From Ahaetulla prasina (Eukaryota; Chordata; Lepidosauria; Squamata; Colubridae): a stretch of 64,000 nt of DNA. A model generated the notes under the pieces. That model made no database searches, was not told where the DNA came from, and saw only the letters and a program-made list of their open reading frames with translations. This document shows positions 11,520 to 23,335 of this stretch, piece by piece (the stretch's first letter is position 1; every line of letters starts with the position of its first letter). The translations under genes and the position numbers were made by a program. The DNA lies in NCBI RefSeq assembly GCF_028640845.1, contig NC_080540.1:215061300-215125299 (forward strand). The letters are read 5' to 3'.

Positions 11520-13880
11520 TTGGGAGCTCCTTTTTATTTATTTATTTATTTTTGTCACAACAGTATACACAAACAAATGTCATAGATAAAACAGCATATC
11601 TTGAAGAATATATATATAATTAAAATTATGCATCAACTATATTAATTGGATATAATGAAGGGAACAATAGGACAGGAATGGTAGGCACATTTGTGCTCTT
11701 ATGCATGCCCCTTATAGTCCTCTCAGGAATGGGGTGAGGTCAATAGTAGACAGCTTTTGGTTGAAGATTTTGGGATTTTGAGTAGAGACTATGGAGTCAG
11801 GTAACGAGTTCCAAGCATTAACAACTCTGTTACAGAAGTCATATTTTCTGCAATCAAGTTTGAAGTGATTGACATTTAGCTTGAATCTATTTTTTGCTCT
11901 TGTAATATTGCGATTGAAGCTGAAGTAGTCATTTACAGGAAGGATATTGCAATAGATGATTTTGTGTGTTAAACACAGGTCATGTCGAAGTCAACGGAGT
12001 TGTAAGTTTTCTAATCCCAGGATTTCAAGTCTGTCGGTATAAGGTATTTTGTTGTTTTCGGAGGAGTGAAGAACTCTTCTAGTAAAATATTTCTGGACTC
12101 GTTCTATTGTGTTTATGTCAGAGATGTGGTATGGGTTCCAGACGGATGAGCTGTATTCAAGAATAGGTCTGGCAAATGTTTTGTATGCTCTAGTTAGTAG
12201 TGTAGAGTTTTTTGAAAAGAAGCTGCGTAAAATTGGTTTACAACTCTTAGGGCCTTTTTTGCTATGTAGTTGCAGTAGGCTTTGGCATTAAGGTCATTAG
12301 ATATGAGAACTCCAAGGTCTTTGACAGGGTGGGGGTTGTCAGTTAGGTAATGTCCATTCAGTTTGTACTTGATGTTGGGGTTCTTTTTTCCAATATGTAA
12401 GACTGAGCATTTGCTGGTTGAGATTTGGAGTTGCCAAGTTTTAGACCAATCAGAAATTAAGTCGAGGTCTTCTTGAAGGGTAGAAGTATTATTAGTGGTA
12501 TTAAATAGTTCGACATCGTCAGCAAAGAGAACACAATAACTTGAGATTAAGTCACAGAGATCATTTATGTATAGTATGAAGAGTGTTGGTCCAAGAACAC
12601 TACCTTGGGGAACGCCACCTTTGACAGGAACAGGATTCAATATAGCGTTGCCAATTTTGACCACTTGTTGTCTGTTTGACAGAAAGACATTTATCCAATT
12701 GTGAAGAGGTCCTGAAATACCGTAGGATTTTAGTTTAAGGAGTAGTTTATCATGTACTACTAAATCAAAAGCTTTGCAGAAGTCTATGTAGATTGCATCT
12801 ATTGCTTTTCCTTGATCAAGGTTGGTAGTCCATATATTTTTGCAGTGGGGTAGTTGTAGGTTACAAGACAAATTTTTTCTGAAACCAAATTGTTTATTAG
12901 ATAGAAGGTTGTTTGTTTCAAGATGGAGTGTAATGGATTGGTTAATGATGGATTCCATTACTTTGCATGAGACACAACATAGAGAGATAGGTCTGTAATT
13001 TTCAACAAGGCTTGGGTCTCCTTTTTTGAAGATAGGGATGACTGTGGCTAGAGACCAGAGTTTTGGAAGGGAACAAGTTTTGAAGGCTTTATTGAAAATT
13101 ATGCTTAGGGGTTCAGCTATATTACTTGAAAGTTTTTTTAAAAAGTATGCACATAGTCCATCTGGTCCGATAGATAATGATGGTTTTAGGTTGCGAAGGG
13201 CTTTTTCAACATTATCTTCTGTGAAGTCTATATGTGTTAGGTTGTTGTTATCTTCTGTGGAATCTATATGTGTTAAGTCGTTGTTAACATTTTTGGTACG
13301 ATTAAGGAATGTTGGATATGAGCCATCACTGTTTACAAAGACTGAGCTGAAGAATGTGTTAAAGAGGTTTGCTTTAACTGTTTCATCAGTACATTCTTTA
13401 CCATTAGGTTCTTTTAGTGGTGGAATGGATCTTGTTTCTTTAAGTTTATTGTTTACAAAATTATAAAAAGCATGACTGGAATTGGTGCGTAGAAGGTCTT
13501 CTTCTTGTTTGGTGTGGTAAGTGTTACATTCTGTTTTTATTTGGTTGCAAATATTTTTGTAGTGGTTTTTGAAGTTTGCTACATAACCCTTTTTGTTTTT
13601 TTTCCAGAGGGATTTTTTTTTTGGATTGCAGCTTTTTTATTGAAATGGGAAATTTGCTTTTCCTTTTGATTTTGGTGATGATTAGTGGTACATATAGTTT
13701 GATGATTTTATTGATTTCAAGTAGGAATACTTTATAGTGGTCATCTGTAGTGATACAGGTTGAGAATAGATTTTGCCAGTCAAGAAATGAGAGATCATTA
13801 TTTATAAGGTCATAGTTGGCTTTTTTAAAATTGTAGTTTGGAGTACTATTGTTGAGACGATTTATGCGAGGGCGTATGTT
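11520..13880 (-). mobile_element. CR1-clade LINE with degraded reverse transcriptase ORF
   Basis: Minus-strand reading from about 13610 gives the N-terminal RT region (IGPDGLCAYFLKKL, PIFKKGDPSLVENYRPISL), then the frame 12958-12194 with DFCKAFD, GVPQGSVLGPTLF and the catalytic FADD (about residue 145 of that frame). After a frameshift near 12210 the C-terminal part continues in another frame (PILEYSSSVWNPYHISDI, LSTIDLTPFLRGL). The 3' UTR ends at about 11520 in a (TTTA)n-rich stretch. The same 3' end is seen on the + strand at 20277-20490. Inactive. Confidence 0.85.
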
Positions 13881-14199
13881 TAGATAAACATTTACCTATT
13901 TATTCTATTTATTCTATTTACCTTGACATTATTTGTTTTTCTTCTGTTTTGACTTGTTGAATGGGGTTTATATTTTCCTTTATAATGACTTGCAAGCACT
14001 TTGGGATTTAAAAAAATAAAATAAAAAGTGGTCTATAAATACTTTTAGCAACTAAATAATAAATATTATGCTGCTTGCATCTACCAATAGGAAATATTAT
14101 AACTGGGGATGAAAAATGTGTGTGACTTCAGATTCATCAAAATTGTGTGGATTTTGCACAACTGAAACCAGCCATTTGCAAAGATGTATGACTGAAATA

Positions 14200-14544
14200 A
14201 GGACGTGGTGGCTCAGTGGCTAAGACGCTGAGCTTGTCGATCGAAAGGTCGGCAGTTCAGCGGTTCGAATCTGTAGTGCCGCGTAACGGGGTGAGCTCCC
14301 GTTACTTGTCCCAGCTTCTGCCAACCTAACAATTCGAAAGCATGTAAAAAATGCAAGTAGAAAAATAGGGATCACTTTGGTGGGAAGTAACAGCGTTCCG
14401 TGTGCCTTTGGCATTTAGTCATGCCGGCCACATGACCACATGTCTTTGGACAGCACTAGCTCTTCGGATTTGAAACAGTGATGAGCACCGCCCCCTAGAG
14501 TCGGGAACGACTAGCACATATTTGCAAGGGAATCTTTACCTTTT
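14200..14544 (+). mobile_element. Sauria-type SINE with BovB-like tail, full length
   Basis: A tRNA-like head (GGTGGCTCAGTGGCTAAGAC, GTTCGAATC) is followed by a body and the tail GAGTCGGGAACGACTAGCAC, which resembles the BovB LINE 3' end. A perfect 13-bp target duplication TATGACTGAAATA flanks it at 14187-14199 and 14545-14557, so the insertion is complete and not very old. A second copy lies inverted at 31315. Confidence 0.88.
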
Positions 14545-14984
14545 TATGACTGAAATATTTTGTGGGTTGAGGTGTCACTGAATTATTCTGAGAGAGATTG
14601 CTCTTATAATTAACCTTTGAAGGAACGGAGGGAAAGAGTGTGCTGGGTACAGACTAAGCTGGAAATTATCTACAGTGATTTTCCAATATTTTAACTCCTT
14701 TTTTCTTACTGGTGTATCACCTCTGGCACACTTTGCTATAAGAATCCTTCATTAGCTTCTTGAAGTTTCTTGATGAAAATAAATCTTTTGCCTCACTGGG
14801 ATATTGATCAGCTTCCAAATTCTGTTACTTCAGCACGGAAAGGCTGGAAGCAGTTAGTATAGCTGATGTTGATCCATACAGGGTTATCTGCAAGAAGCAT
14901 TTCCTGGTTCAATATGTATTTTTCTCTTCTGAGAACAAAGAATTCCGAGGACTCATGGAAGCTAAAATGGAAAAAGTATTTAGG

Positions 14985-15480
14985 ACGAAACTGAATAACT
15001 GGGATGGAAGGAACCTTGAAGGTCTTCTAATCTAACCTGCAGCTCAAACAGGAAACCCTATACCATTTCAGACAAATGGTTGTCCAATCTCTTCTTAAAA
15101 ACCTTCAATGATGGAGCACCCACAACTTCTAGAGGCAAGTCATTCCACTGATTAATTGTTCTAACTGACAAAAATTTCTCCTTCGGTCTAGGTTGCTTCT
15201 TTCCTTGAGTAGTTTCCATCCCTTGCTTTTCGTTCTGCCTTCAGGAGCTTCGGAAAATAGGTTGACCTTAGCTTCTTTCTGGCAGCCCCTTAGATATTGG
15301 AACACTGCTATCATGTCACGCCAATTCCTTCTTTTCATTCAAGTGGACATATCCAATTCCTACAACAATTCTTCATATGTTTTATCCTCCAGTCCCCTAA
15401 TCATCTTTGTTGCTCTTCTCTGCACTCTTTCTAGAGTGACTCTCAACATCTTTTTTATATCATGGTGACCAATTCCTACT
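14985..15480 (-). mobile_element. CR1 LINE 3' fragment
   Basis: The + strand reads TGGAAGGAACCTTGAAGGTC, ATGGTTGTCCAATCTCTTC, GATGGAGCACCCACAACTTC and CTTTGTTGCTCTTCTCTGCA, the widely conserved C-terminal and 3' sequence of sauropsid CR1 in inverse orientation. Frames called on either strand here are remnants or noise. Confidence 0.9.
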
Positions 15481-16044
15481 ACTGTTTCTGGCACAATATC
15501 CTAAAGTGAAACATGTTGGGTCCAACTGTTAATAAAAAGGCATCTGCTATCGAAGCTGCTTACCTCTCCAGCCTGCAGTAGATATCACAGCAGATAGAAG
15601 CAGAACCAGAGACTGAAAAGCTGCAAGGAGAAAGAAGCAGATAGGAAAGATCCAGTTCCCAAGTAGAAGTCTGTTCATACAACTTGGATATAAATCGCTA
15701 TAAAAGCTGCTCCTCCAGAACTTTGTTGGCAGTGTAATTGCTTCCACTCCATGAGAAAATATCAGATGTGCTGGCTATGTATGTCGTGTTGGTGTGATGC
15801 AGCCTGTAGATGAGACAGTGGCACCTCAACATCTTAACAGTTCCTTTTTCCAGGGTGTAATTCTGAACTGAAGCCAATTTAGCATCACCATCACTTTTGC
15901 AGAGCTCAAAATCAGTACATTCTCTAGTGATCTGATAGGAGACTGCTAAGACGTACCTCTCAGTTAGTGCTATGGGCCAAATTACTACAGGTCCTGAAAC
16001 AATAAAATCTTTTTGTCTTTACTTCAAATAAAAAATAAATAAAT

Positions 16045-16395
16045 TTGCTTAGAACCCATCTTCTTCTTGTTGTTGTCATATCCATTATTGGACATTGGCA
16101 ATCATGTTGGCGATCTTATTTCTATCAACAGCCACACAAAAAATTGCTGCTGAGTTTTGTCCAAACCAATCCCTTAGATTTTGAAGCCATGATGTTCTTC
16201 TTCTGCCTGAACCTCATTTGCCTTCAATCATTCCTTGGAGGATTAAGTGAAGTATGCTGTATTTTTCTGAGTGTTGCATCACATGTCCAAAATAGTCTAA
16301 CTTTTATGGTTTTATGGCTTTTTTATGGTTTGATTATTTCCCTTGGCTTTCCCGGGTGGCTTAACACCTCCTCATTTCTGATTTTGTCAACCCAA
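16045..16395 (-). mobile_element. Probable BovB/RTE LINE fragment
   Basis: Blocks such as GTTCTTCTTCTGCCTGAACC and GCATCACATGTCCAAAATAG resemble an inverted RTE/BovB internal region, diverged. Assignment is from recollection of the family and needs a repeat-library search. Confidence 0.4.
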
Positions 16396-16401
16396 TTTAC
16401 C

Positions 16402-16990
16402 ATATTTTTCCGAGTATAAGATGCACTTACTCCCCCTAAAAGTGGGTGAAAATTTTGGTGTGTCTTATACATCGAATGTTGCATCAGGCATACCTGGAGG
16501 GAGGAAGGAGGGAGTTGGAGCGGCGGTGTCAACAGGCAGCTGATTGGCGGTATTCCGGGAGGCTGATCCAACCACTAATCGGCTGCAAAGGCTCCAGCAT
16601 TCCCCGGCTGAGGCAGCAATGCAGAGGTGGGATTCAGCCAGTTTGGCCGAACCGCTTGTTAAAATTGTGTGGGAAATTGGCGGATCTCACCACTGGCTGC
16701 CTCAGGTGTGCTCTACGTCTGTCTTTCCTGTTCGTCGATTAGTTCGCTGAAGATGTCCTGCCGTTGCCTTCCATGCTGCCACCGCCTGCTGTACTGCCAT
16801 GCTGCCACCTGCTGTGTCTCCTGCCACACCCCTGCTGCGACGATGCCTGCCCTGGCACCTGCTTCACCCCTGCACCCCTGCCATGTTCTGCACCATCGTG
16901 TCGCCACCTGCTTTGCTGCTGCACTGCTGCACCACCGCCTACTGAAACAGCACATTTTTAATGCAACTGTGGAAGCATTGCTGTCCTTTT
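16402..16990. mobile_element. Mariner-like MITE end plus CTGCC-rich low-complexity stretch
   Basis: TACCATATTTTTCCGAGTAT then AAGATGCAC is the terminal motif of a second mariner-like family, with an inverted partner motif TGTGTCTTATACATCGAA at about 16459. An 74-bp hAT-like palindrome (CAGAGGTGGGATTCAG ... CTCACCACTG) lies at 16622-16695. 16740-16940 is a CTGCC/CTGCTG-rich stretch giving spurious Cys/Pro frames on both strands. Confidence 0.5.
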
Positions 16991-17972
16991 TCAGACTCAG
17001 AGAAAACCCTGAACAAATGTGAATGTGCTTTAATTAAGGACCAAATAACTTCATTGTTTTTGAAGATACACTAATTATTATCTTTTCCTATAATTTTTGC
17101 ATCAGGCCAGTGGATATATTTTTATATTTTGTATATTTTAAAAATGTGTTTTAAATGGTGCATATTTTTAAACAAAGGAAAAAGATTTTTCTATAAAATT
17201 GTTCTAAATTATCTCTAGAAATCTGAAAGGACATTTGTTTTTATCAACCAATAGGGTATTGTGGTTGCTTTTCTACGTTTCACACTAAATCATATCTAGT
17301 ATCTAGAGAAACATTTTAAAAACATAGATCACTTATATGTTTTTTCTTTGGAAAGCAAGATTTAGCTTTCAAACTATCCACCAAACTTACAACATAGTTC
17401 TTGAGTTTTAGGGAGTTGTTCCCAAGTAATAATGTGAAAGAGAGCAAGCTTTAAAATGCTATGTTTATTTTCACCTTACGTTCAATAAAAATTCCATTTA
17501 CTTTTCAAGCACAAATATAAGATTTGCTGTCTAGTCTATCAAAAGCAGTGACTTTGTTCAGTGATGGAAGTATGAATATATTGATTTGTACAAAGAAGCC
17601 AGTCTGAATCTATATCAAGCAAATGCAAATAAAAAAAAGTATGAGAACTGAGTTGTCAAATGCATTTCTTTCTTCTTGGATATTGAAAAGATGTTAGGTT
17701 TTGATAATAGCAACTAAGAAGAATTTCCCTGCAGTCAGCCTTTTGACAAATACACACTCCTTTTGATTTATTTTTAAACCTTTCTTTTACCCAACAATTT
17801 GTATTATTTTGTAGTTTACCTTCCAGAATTAAGTTAGATATTATTCTGAGCAAAAGGGCAATATTTGTTTGCTTACAGCAGGGTTTTTTTGTCACAAGAT
17901 TTTTGTGGGCTCAGAGACATGAACTAATTCACAGCACACAAAAAACCTATAGCAATTTTTTTGTCTCCTGTA
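16991..17972. other. Intergenic DNA, no recognisable feature
   Basis: AT-rich DNA without a supported gene or transposon. Confidence 0.55.
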
Positions 17973-18357
17973 TAGATAGTCCCCGGCTTACAACAGTTCA
18001 TTTAGTAACCATCTGAAGTTACAACGGTACTGAAAAAAGGGACTTATGACCATTTTTCACACTTGCGACTATTGTCACATTCCAAGGTGATCAAAATTCA
18101 GACGCCTGGCAATTGGTTCATATTTAAGATTGTTGCAGTGTCCTGGTGTCATGTGATCCCATTTTGTGACAAGCAAAGTCAGTAGGAAACCCAGATTCAC
18201 TTAACAACCATGTGAATAATTTATCAACTGCAATGGTTCACTTAACAAAAGTGTAAAGAAAGGTCATAAAATGGGACAAAATTCACTTAACAAATGTCCC
18301 CACATAGCAACATAAATTTTGGGCTCAGTTGTGGTCCTAAGTCAAGGACTACCTGTA
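17973..18357 (-). mobile_element. Tigger-like MITE, full length
   Basis: About 385 bp from TAGATAGTCCCCGGCTTAC to GTCAAGGACTACCTGTA, with inverted ends and TA at the borders. The interior has GCAGTGTCCTGGTGTCATGTG and ACTTAACAACCATGTG. It is one of the best copies in the window for reading the family layout. Confidence 0.8.
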
Positions 18358-19159
18358 TTAGTACAGCAAAAAAAAAAAAAAAATTAAGCTTTCTTTATAT
18401 TTTCAGGTCTGGAAAACAATTTTGTCTCTAAAATTCTTCTCTCTCCCACTTTCTATTAAGTTCCAGGAAAGGCAAGAAACTGCTTTTACTTATGTGTAGA
18501 GGTATCCCTCAATTTATGAACACTATTGAGTCTGGAATTATGGTCATAAGCCATTGCAGTCTTTAACTGAGACGCCCACATGGTCAACTCGCTTAATAAA
18601 CGCAATCCCAGCTCTCCCCATTGCGGTCATTAAGGACTTTGCAGATTGATAAGAAGAGCACTGGGTACCTCAGGGGTTGTGGGGAGGCCTACAACCTAGC
18701 ACTTACCCAGCCCACACATGTCCTGCATCAAGCTTTTCAGAGCCTCCCTCACACACACACCCCAGGTACTCCAGCCCACTGGGTCCCACACAATTTGCTC
18801 TCTTTCCCCTCCTCCGTCACATCTTGCTCCAGTTATCTTTTTAAGATCACTTTCCCAATAGAGTGCCCAGCCCTATGCAACTTTTTCTGTAATGGCCAAT
18901 TTTCCACGGTGGTTCCTCCTACAGCTCACAATTCTAGCAGTTTGCAGCTAATTAATTTCGCCACAGAAGATGTCTAACTCCCACAGGAAGATTAATTAAC
19001 AGTGGAAGGACGGCACCCAATTTATTTTCTCTGAAGAACTGTGAAGCACCCTAAAGATCACAGCTATTCAATAATTGATTTTGAAGGACAGTTAAAATTT
19101 AGAAGAGCCAAAAAAAAAAAAAAAACCACACCCTGGGATGCAATTTTCAATATATATAC

Positions 19160-19850
19160 AGGGTCTCTCCCTTCTCTGGTGTTGTGCCTCGTCCGCTTTC
19201 CCCGCAGCCGGGCCCATCTTATCTTCTTCCGAATGCTGAGGAATGTCCTAGCATGCCTCCCGGCCCCAGCCCTGGCTCCATGCCTAGACAGGCCGAGGAG
19301 GAAGAAGTGCCCCCAGCCCCCAGCTCTGGCTCCATGCCCAGGCAAACGAAGCAACTAGACCCCTCCCCCTCCCCCACAGCATGTGAGCCTGAGGAAGGTC
19401 AATTACCAACAGCTGCAGACTGGAGTGACCCTCGCTTCAGAAGAATTGATAGGCGGCGACGACAGAAGGAAGGGAGGGGCAGGCCTGGATAAGTGCTGAG
19501 TCATGGAGCCACACCCCATGGCCTATATAAAGGATCTGCTTTCTGGCATTCTCTGAGTCAGGCAAAGTCTACCTTATCTTGCTGAAGTCACTTTCTGGTC
19601 TCCTGCCTGCCTTGAGAACTTTGCTAGGACTTTGGCAGAGCTGCAGAGGCACGCCTGATTCGGATTTCCCTGACCCGGCCGTCAGCGGAGGAGTGGGACA
19701 CGACATCTGGCTCCAGTTTCAAAGGGCAGCCTATTGGCATGGACTCTATCTGATGAATCAGTCAGTTAGTCTCTGCTTCTTATTAAAAGCCCAAAGTGGA
19801 AAAGAGGGCAAAGCAAGCTGGAAGCTCTCACTGCACAATGATTATTGAGA
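19160..19850 (+). other. CpG-rich, promoter-like stretch of unknown, probably transposon, origin
   Basis: A 103-codon frame at 19184-19492 is Pro/Ser/Glu-rich, has the repeat SMPRQ, and ends SDPRFRRIDRRRRQKEGRGR. It is followed by CCTATATAAAGGA at 19522 and a GC-rich segment to about 19700. Base composition differs sharply from the flanks. The layout (short basic ORF end, then TATA box) could be the edge of an LTR element or a retrocopy 5' end. I do not recognise it. Confidence 0.3.
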
Positions 19851-19883
19851 CTGTTTGGTCAATAGATCAAGGACCTTTAATAC

Positions 19884-20132
19884 CAGGGGTGACATCCAGC
19901 AGGTTCTGACAGGTTCTGAAGAATCGGTAGCAGAAATTTTGAGCAGTTCAGAGAACCGGTAGCAGAAATTTTGAATAGTTCGGAGAACCTGGCCCCAGAG
20001 TGGGGTGGGAATGGAGATTTTGCAATATCCTTCCCCTGCCACGCCCACCAAGCCATGCCCACCAAGCCACATCACGCCCCCCCAAGCCACGCCCACAGAA
20101 CCGGTAGTAAAAAAAATTGGATTTCACCACTG
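19884..20132. mobile_element. hAT MITE (CACTACCGGTTCT family)
   Basis: Begins CAGGGGTGACATCC and ends GGATTTCACCACTG. The interior has AGAACCGGTAGCAGAAATTT twice and CAAGCCACGCCCAC. Flanking 8-mers do not match, so it is an old or rearranged copy. Confidence 0.75.
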
Positions 20133-20276
20133 CCCAAAACCTAAGAGTTTTCATTTTTCTTTGACCATAAGATGCAAATTCCATACAGGACAACTTCTTT
20201 AAACACCTAGGCAAAAGAAAGTTTCCAGAAAGCTTCTCCTGTAGTTCTTATGATTGTTTAAGGAATGTCTGGTGAG

Positions 20277-20490
20277 ATCTGACAAAGCCTTCAACCTTAA
20301 ACTATCTACCGTGGACCTCACCCCATTCCTAAGAGGTCTGTAAAGGGGGCGTGCATAAGCGCACCAGCGTGCCTACCATCCCTGTCCAACTGTCCCCATT
20401 TATTTGTATTCATTTCCCTCATTCATGTCCATGTTCATATTCATACCTGCTATCTTGTACATGTTTGACAAACTAATAAATAAATAAAGC
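20277..20490 (+). mobile_element. CR1-clade LINE 3' end
   Basis: The + strand encodes KAFNLKLSTVDLTPFLRGL* and continues into a 3' UTR with GGGGGCGTGCATAAGCGCAC and AACTAATAAATAAATAAAG. This is the same C-terminus and UTR as the inverted element at 11520-13880, 5'-truncated. Confidence 0.75.
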
Positions 20491-20886
20491 CAGAAGTGTT
20501 CAAGGTCATTTCACTGGAGGAAGAATGCTGACATACGAAGTGACTGTTTCCAAAACATCTCTTTTAAAATTGATTGGACAATGAGAGACCAGCAATAGGA
20601 AGGGATTAAAGGTGGTGGGGGAGTTAACTGGGAAAATCTGTCAGGCAATCCGCAGTTCAGTTCTCGGTTGAATTACTGTATTTTACTTGACCTTTAGTAA
20701 ACTGAATCTTTCTTAAGAAATGGAGTCAAGGACTGTTATTGCTTAAAGGTTCGAGCTGAGGCAGGATTGACAGCCAGAGAACTTGCTAAATTTAGATGGC
20801 AATGTCCATAAGAGATCTAACTTTCCTGATCTTGACTGATAAAAGCAAGAAAAATAATACAAAATGTCTTAAAAACTTCACAAATT

Positions 20887-21193
20887 CAGGGGTGAAATCC
20901 AGCAGGTTCTGACAGGTTCTGGAGAACTGGTAGCAGAAATTTTGAGCAGTTCGGAGAACCGGTAGTGGAAATTTTGAGTAGTTCAGAGAACTGGCAAATA
21001 CCACCTCTGGCTGGCCCTAGAGTGGGGTCGGAATGGGTATTTTGCAGTATCCTTCATCTGGAGTGCGGTGGGAATGGAGATTTTGCAGTATCCTTCCCCT
21101 GCCATGCCCACCGACCACACCCACCAAGCCACACCACGCCCACCAAGCCATGTCCGCAGAACCGGTAGTAAAATAATTAGGATTTCACCACTG
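20887..21193. mobile_element. hAT MITE with 7/8 target duplication
   Basis: 307 bp from CAGGGGTGAAATCC to GGATTTCACCACTG. Flanks are CACAAATT at 20879-20886 and CATAAATT at 21194-21201. Confidence 0.85.
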
Positions 21194-22420
21194 CATAAAT
21201 TATATTACTTATACACATGACAGAATTTGAATTATCCTGATGCAGAATTGTACTTTTAGATTTGTTTTTCATCTTGCTTTAGTTTTTATTCAGTTGCAAC
21301 CCAGCTTCCTCAATCTATGCCAACCCAGTGCTTTTATTAAACAGTGGGATACATAACGAAACTAAATTATTGATCCTATCCCATAATCCTGAACACAGGC
21401 CACTTTTACCCCTTATCTGTTTTAGGCTATTTCTACCCCTTATCTATAATCATGAAAACTTATGCTATGTGTATATTCTGTGTGTTTGAAACATATACAT
21501 AGGGCTTATATCTGCTTCGTTTTAGGTCCAGTGAAATGGGAAAAGCTATCTATTGTCAGCTACAAATATCACCTTTTAAAAGAGAATAATTAATTAGCAG
21601 ACCTTTCAAGGAATGCTATTGATACAAGCAAAAAGTATTATATTAAAACATGCATCAGAAAAAGGAAATTAAATGATGTGATATATAATCAATAACACAT
21701 ACTGATATAAAATTTAGGCCTTTTTTTTCCCCTTCCATATTCTTACAGGCAGGTTTCTTTTCAAAAACAAACTCAAATAACACAAAAGATTGTGTTCTAC
21801 AATTTTTCATCAGGAGATTGTTGCTGAAGGATATTCAGCAGGTACATTATGACAAAGAAAATATCTGCTAAAGTGCATTAAAAAAATACTAATGGAATTA
21901 ATATAATCAATATTAATATAAAATATTAGGCTAGTCTTTTATAAGATTTTTTCTTAAAAACTGTGCAATGATGTCCGTTTCAAATCATTTACACCCTCAT
22001 GGAATAAGTGTGTGTGTGTGTGCATAATGTAAAGCCATTTACCAGTCTGACATTCTTAAATGATAAACTATTTTATAAAGGAAAAATTTACCTTTTATCA
22101 TTTACAGTTTTACTTTTGCTATGCTGACTTTCATCTCAATGTCAAAATGCTGATTAAACTATCTTTCTCATTTAACATTGCTTCATAAAATACTGACAAA
22201 TATGAAATGTAAACTCAGTAAAAACGAAGTAAACATACTTATATAAAGACAGAAGTCATTGCAGGAAATTAATACGGCAGCTTTTGAGCAAATTAAGAGG
22301 TTTCCCCCCCCCCCCAAACCGGTATTGTATCTCTGGCTGGCACAGGTTCTTTGTAGCAAAATGGGTATATGACTTAGAGATTGTATATGAAATATACAAA
22401 TTTGTGCTGAAGTTTAACCC
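21194..22420. other. Intergenic DNA with minor simple repeats
   Basis: AT-rich DNA with a short (TG)n at 22009-22022 and a C-run at 22303-22315. No gene seen. Confidence 0.55.
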
Positions 22421-22423
22421 ATT

Positions 22424-22549
22424 TCCATCTTTCCGAGGTGGGTAAAAGGAGGACCCAGATGGTTGGGGGCAAAAGGCTGACTCTGTAAACCGCTTAGAGA
22501 GGGCTGTAAAGCGATATATAAGTTTAAGTGCTATTGCTATTATTAATAC
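22424..22549 (+). mobile_element. SINE 3' fragment
   Basis: Carries the body and tail only: GGACCCAGATGGTTGGGGGC, GAGAGGGCTGTAAAGCG and TTAAGTGCTATTGCTATT. This is the same family as 1563-2023, truncated at its 5' end. Confidence 0.75.
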
Positions 22550-22686
22550 CAGTGGTGGGATTCAAATAATTTAACAACCGGTTCTCTGCCCTAATGATTT
22601 CTTCCAACAACCAGTTCACCAAACTGTTCAGAAAGTTAACAACCGGTTCTCCCGAAGTGGTGCGAACTGGCTGAATCCCACCACTG
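22550..22686. mobile_element. hAT MITE with perfect 8-bp target duplication
   Basis: 137 bp from CAGTGGTGGGATTCA to TGAATCCCACCACTG, 15-bp perfect terminal inverted repeats. ATTAATAC flanks it at 22542-22549 and 22687-22694. The interior holds AACAACCGGTTCTC twice. Confidence 0.92.
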
Positions 22687-22740
22687 ATTAATACCCATTA
22701 ATTTGAGTAAGAGATTTATAGAGAGACAGTTTTGTCTAGT

Positions 22741-23335
22741 ACCACGATGGTGAACCTATGGCATGCGTGTCAGAGGTGGCACGCAGTGCTCTCTCTGTGG
22801 GCATGTGCACCATTGCCAGCTGCTCTTCTGGTTTCCAACACTGGCCAGCTGATCTTCACAGGTGCTGGAGTGCTAGAAATTGGTCTGAAAATGGCCCGAA
22901 AGACTGGCAAAACCCAGGCCGGTTTTTGAGCCATTTCGGGTGGCATTTTTAGGTCGTTTTTCAGGCCCTCCCCCCAGCTGAGCCGCGTGATCATCAGAGA
23001 TTTTTTTTTACTTTTAAAAGAATTTTTTCTTCTGCCGAAAAAAATGCTTTTAAAAGTGGGGGAAAAAAAGCCTCTGATGATCGCGCGGCTCAGCTGGGAT
23101 CGTCAGAACTCTTTAAAAGCTTGTTTTCCTCTGGCGATCCCAGCTGAATTGCCTGATCATCAGAACCCTTTAAAAGCATGTTTTCTACAAGCTCTTCGGC
23201 CGAAGAGGTTGTAGAAAAAATGCTTTTAAAAGTTAAAAAAAAAAAAGTTGGCCACACCCACCCAGTCACATTACCCCACCACCACCAAGCCATGCCCACA
23301 GAACCAGTAGTAACAAATCTTACATTTCACCCCTG
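22741..23335. mobile_element. Composite hAT-MITE-like region
   Basis: Starts ACGATGGTGAACCTATGGCA then CACGCAGTGCTCTCTCTGTG, a motif typical of a squamate hAT MITE, and ends CAGAACCAGTAGTAACAAAT then TTTCACCCCTG, an end of the 5025-type family. The middle has short inverted pieces around GATCATCAGA and GCTTTTAAAAG. It is probably two or more elements joined. Confidence 0.5.

Noticed and set aside
16669..17022. Cys/Pro/His-rich frames resembling a keratin-associated or metallothionein-like protein
   Set aside because: CTGCC-rich low-complexity DNA open in several frames on both strands at once; no conserved spacing or start, and it adjoins MITE sequence.
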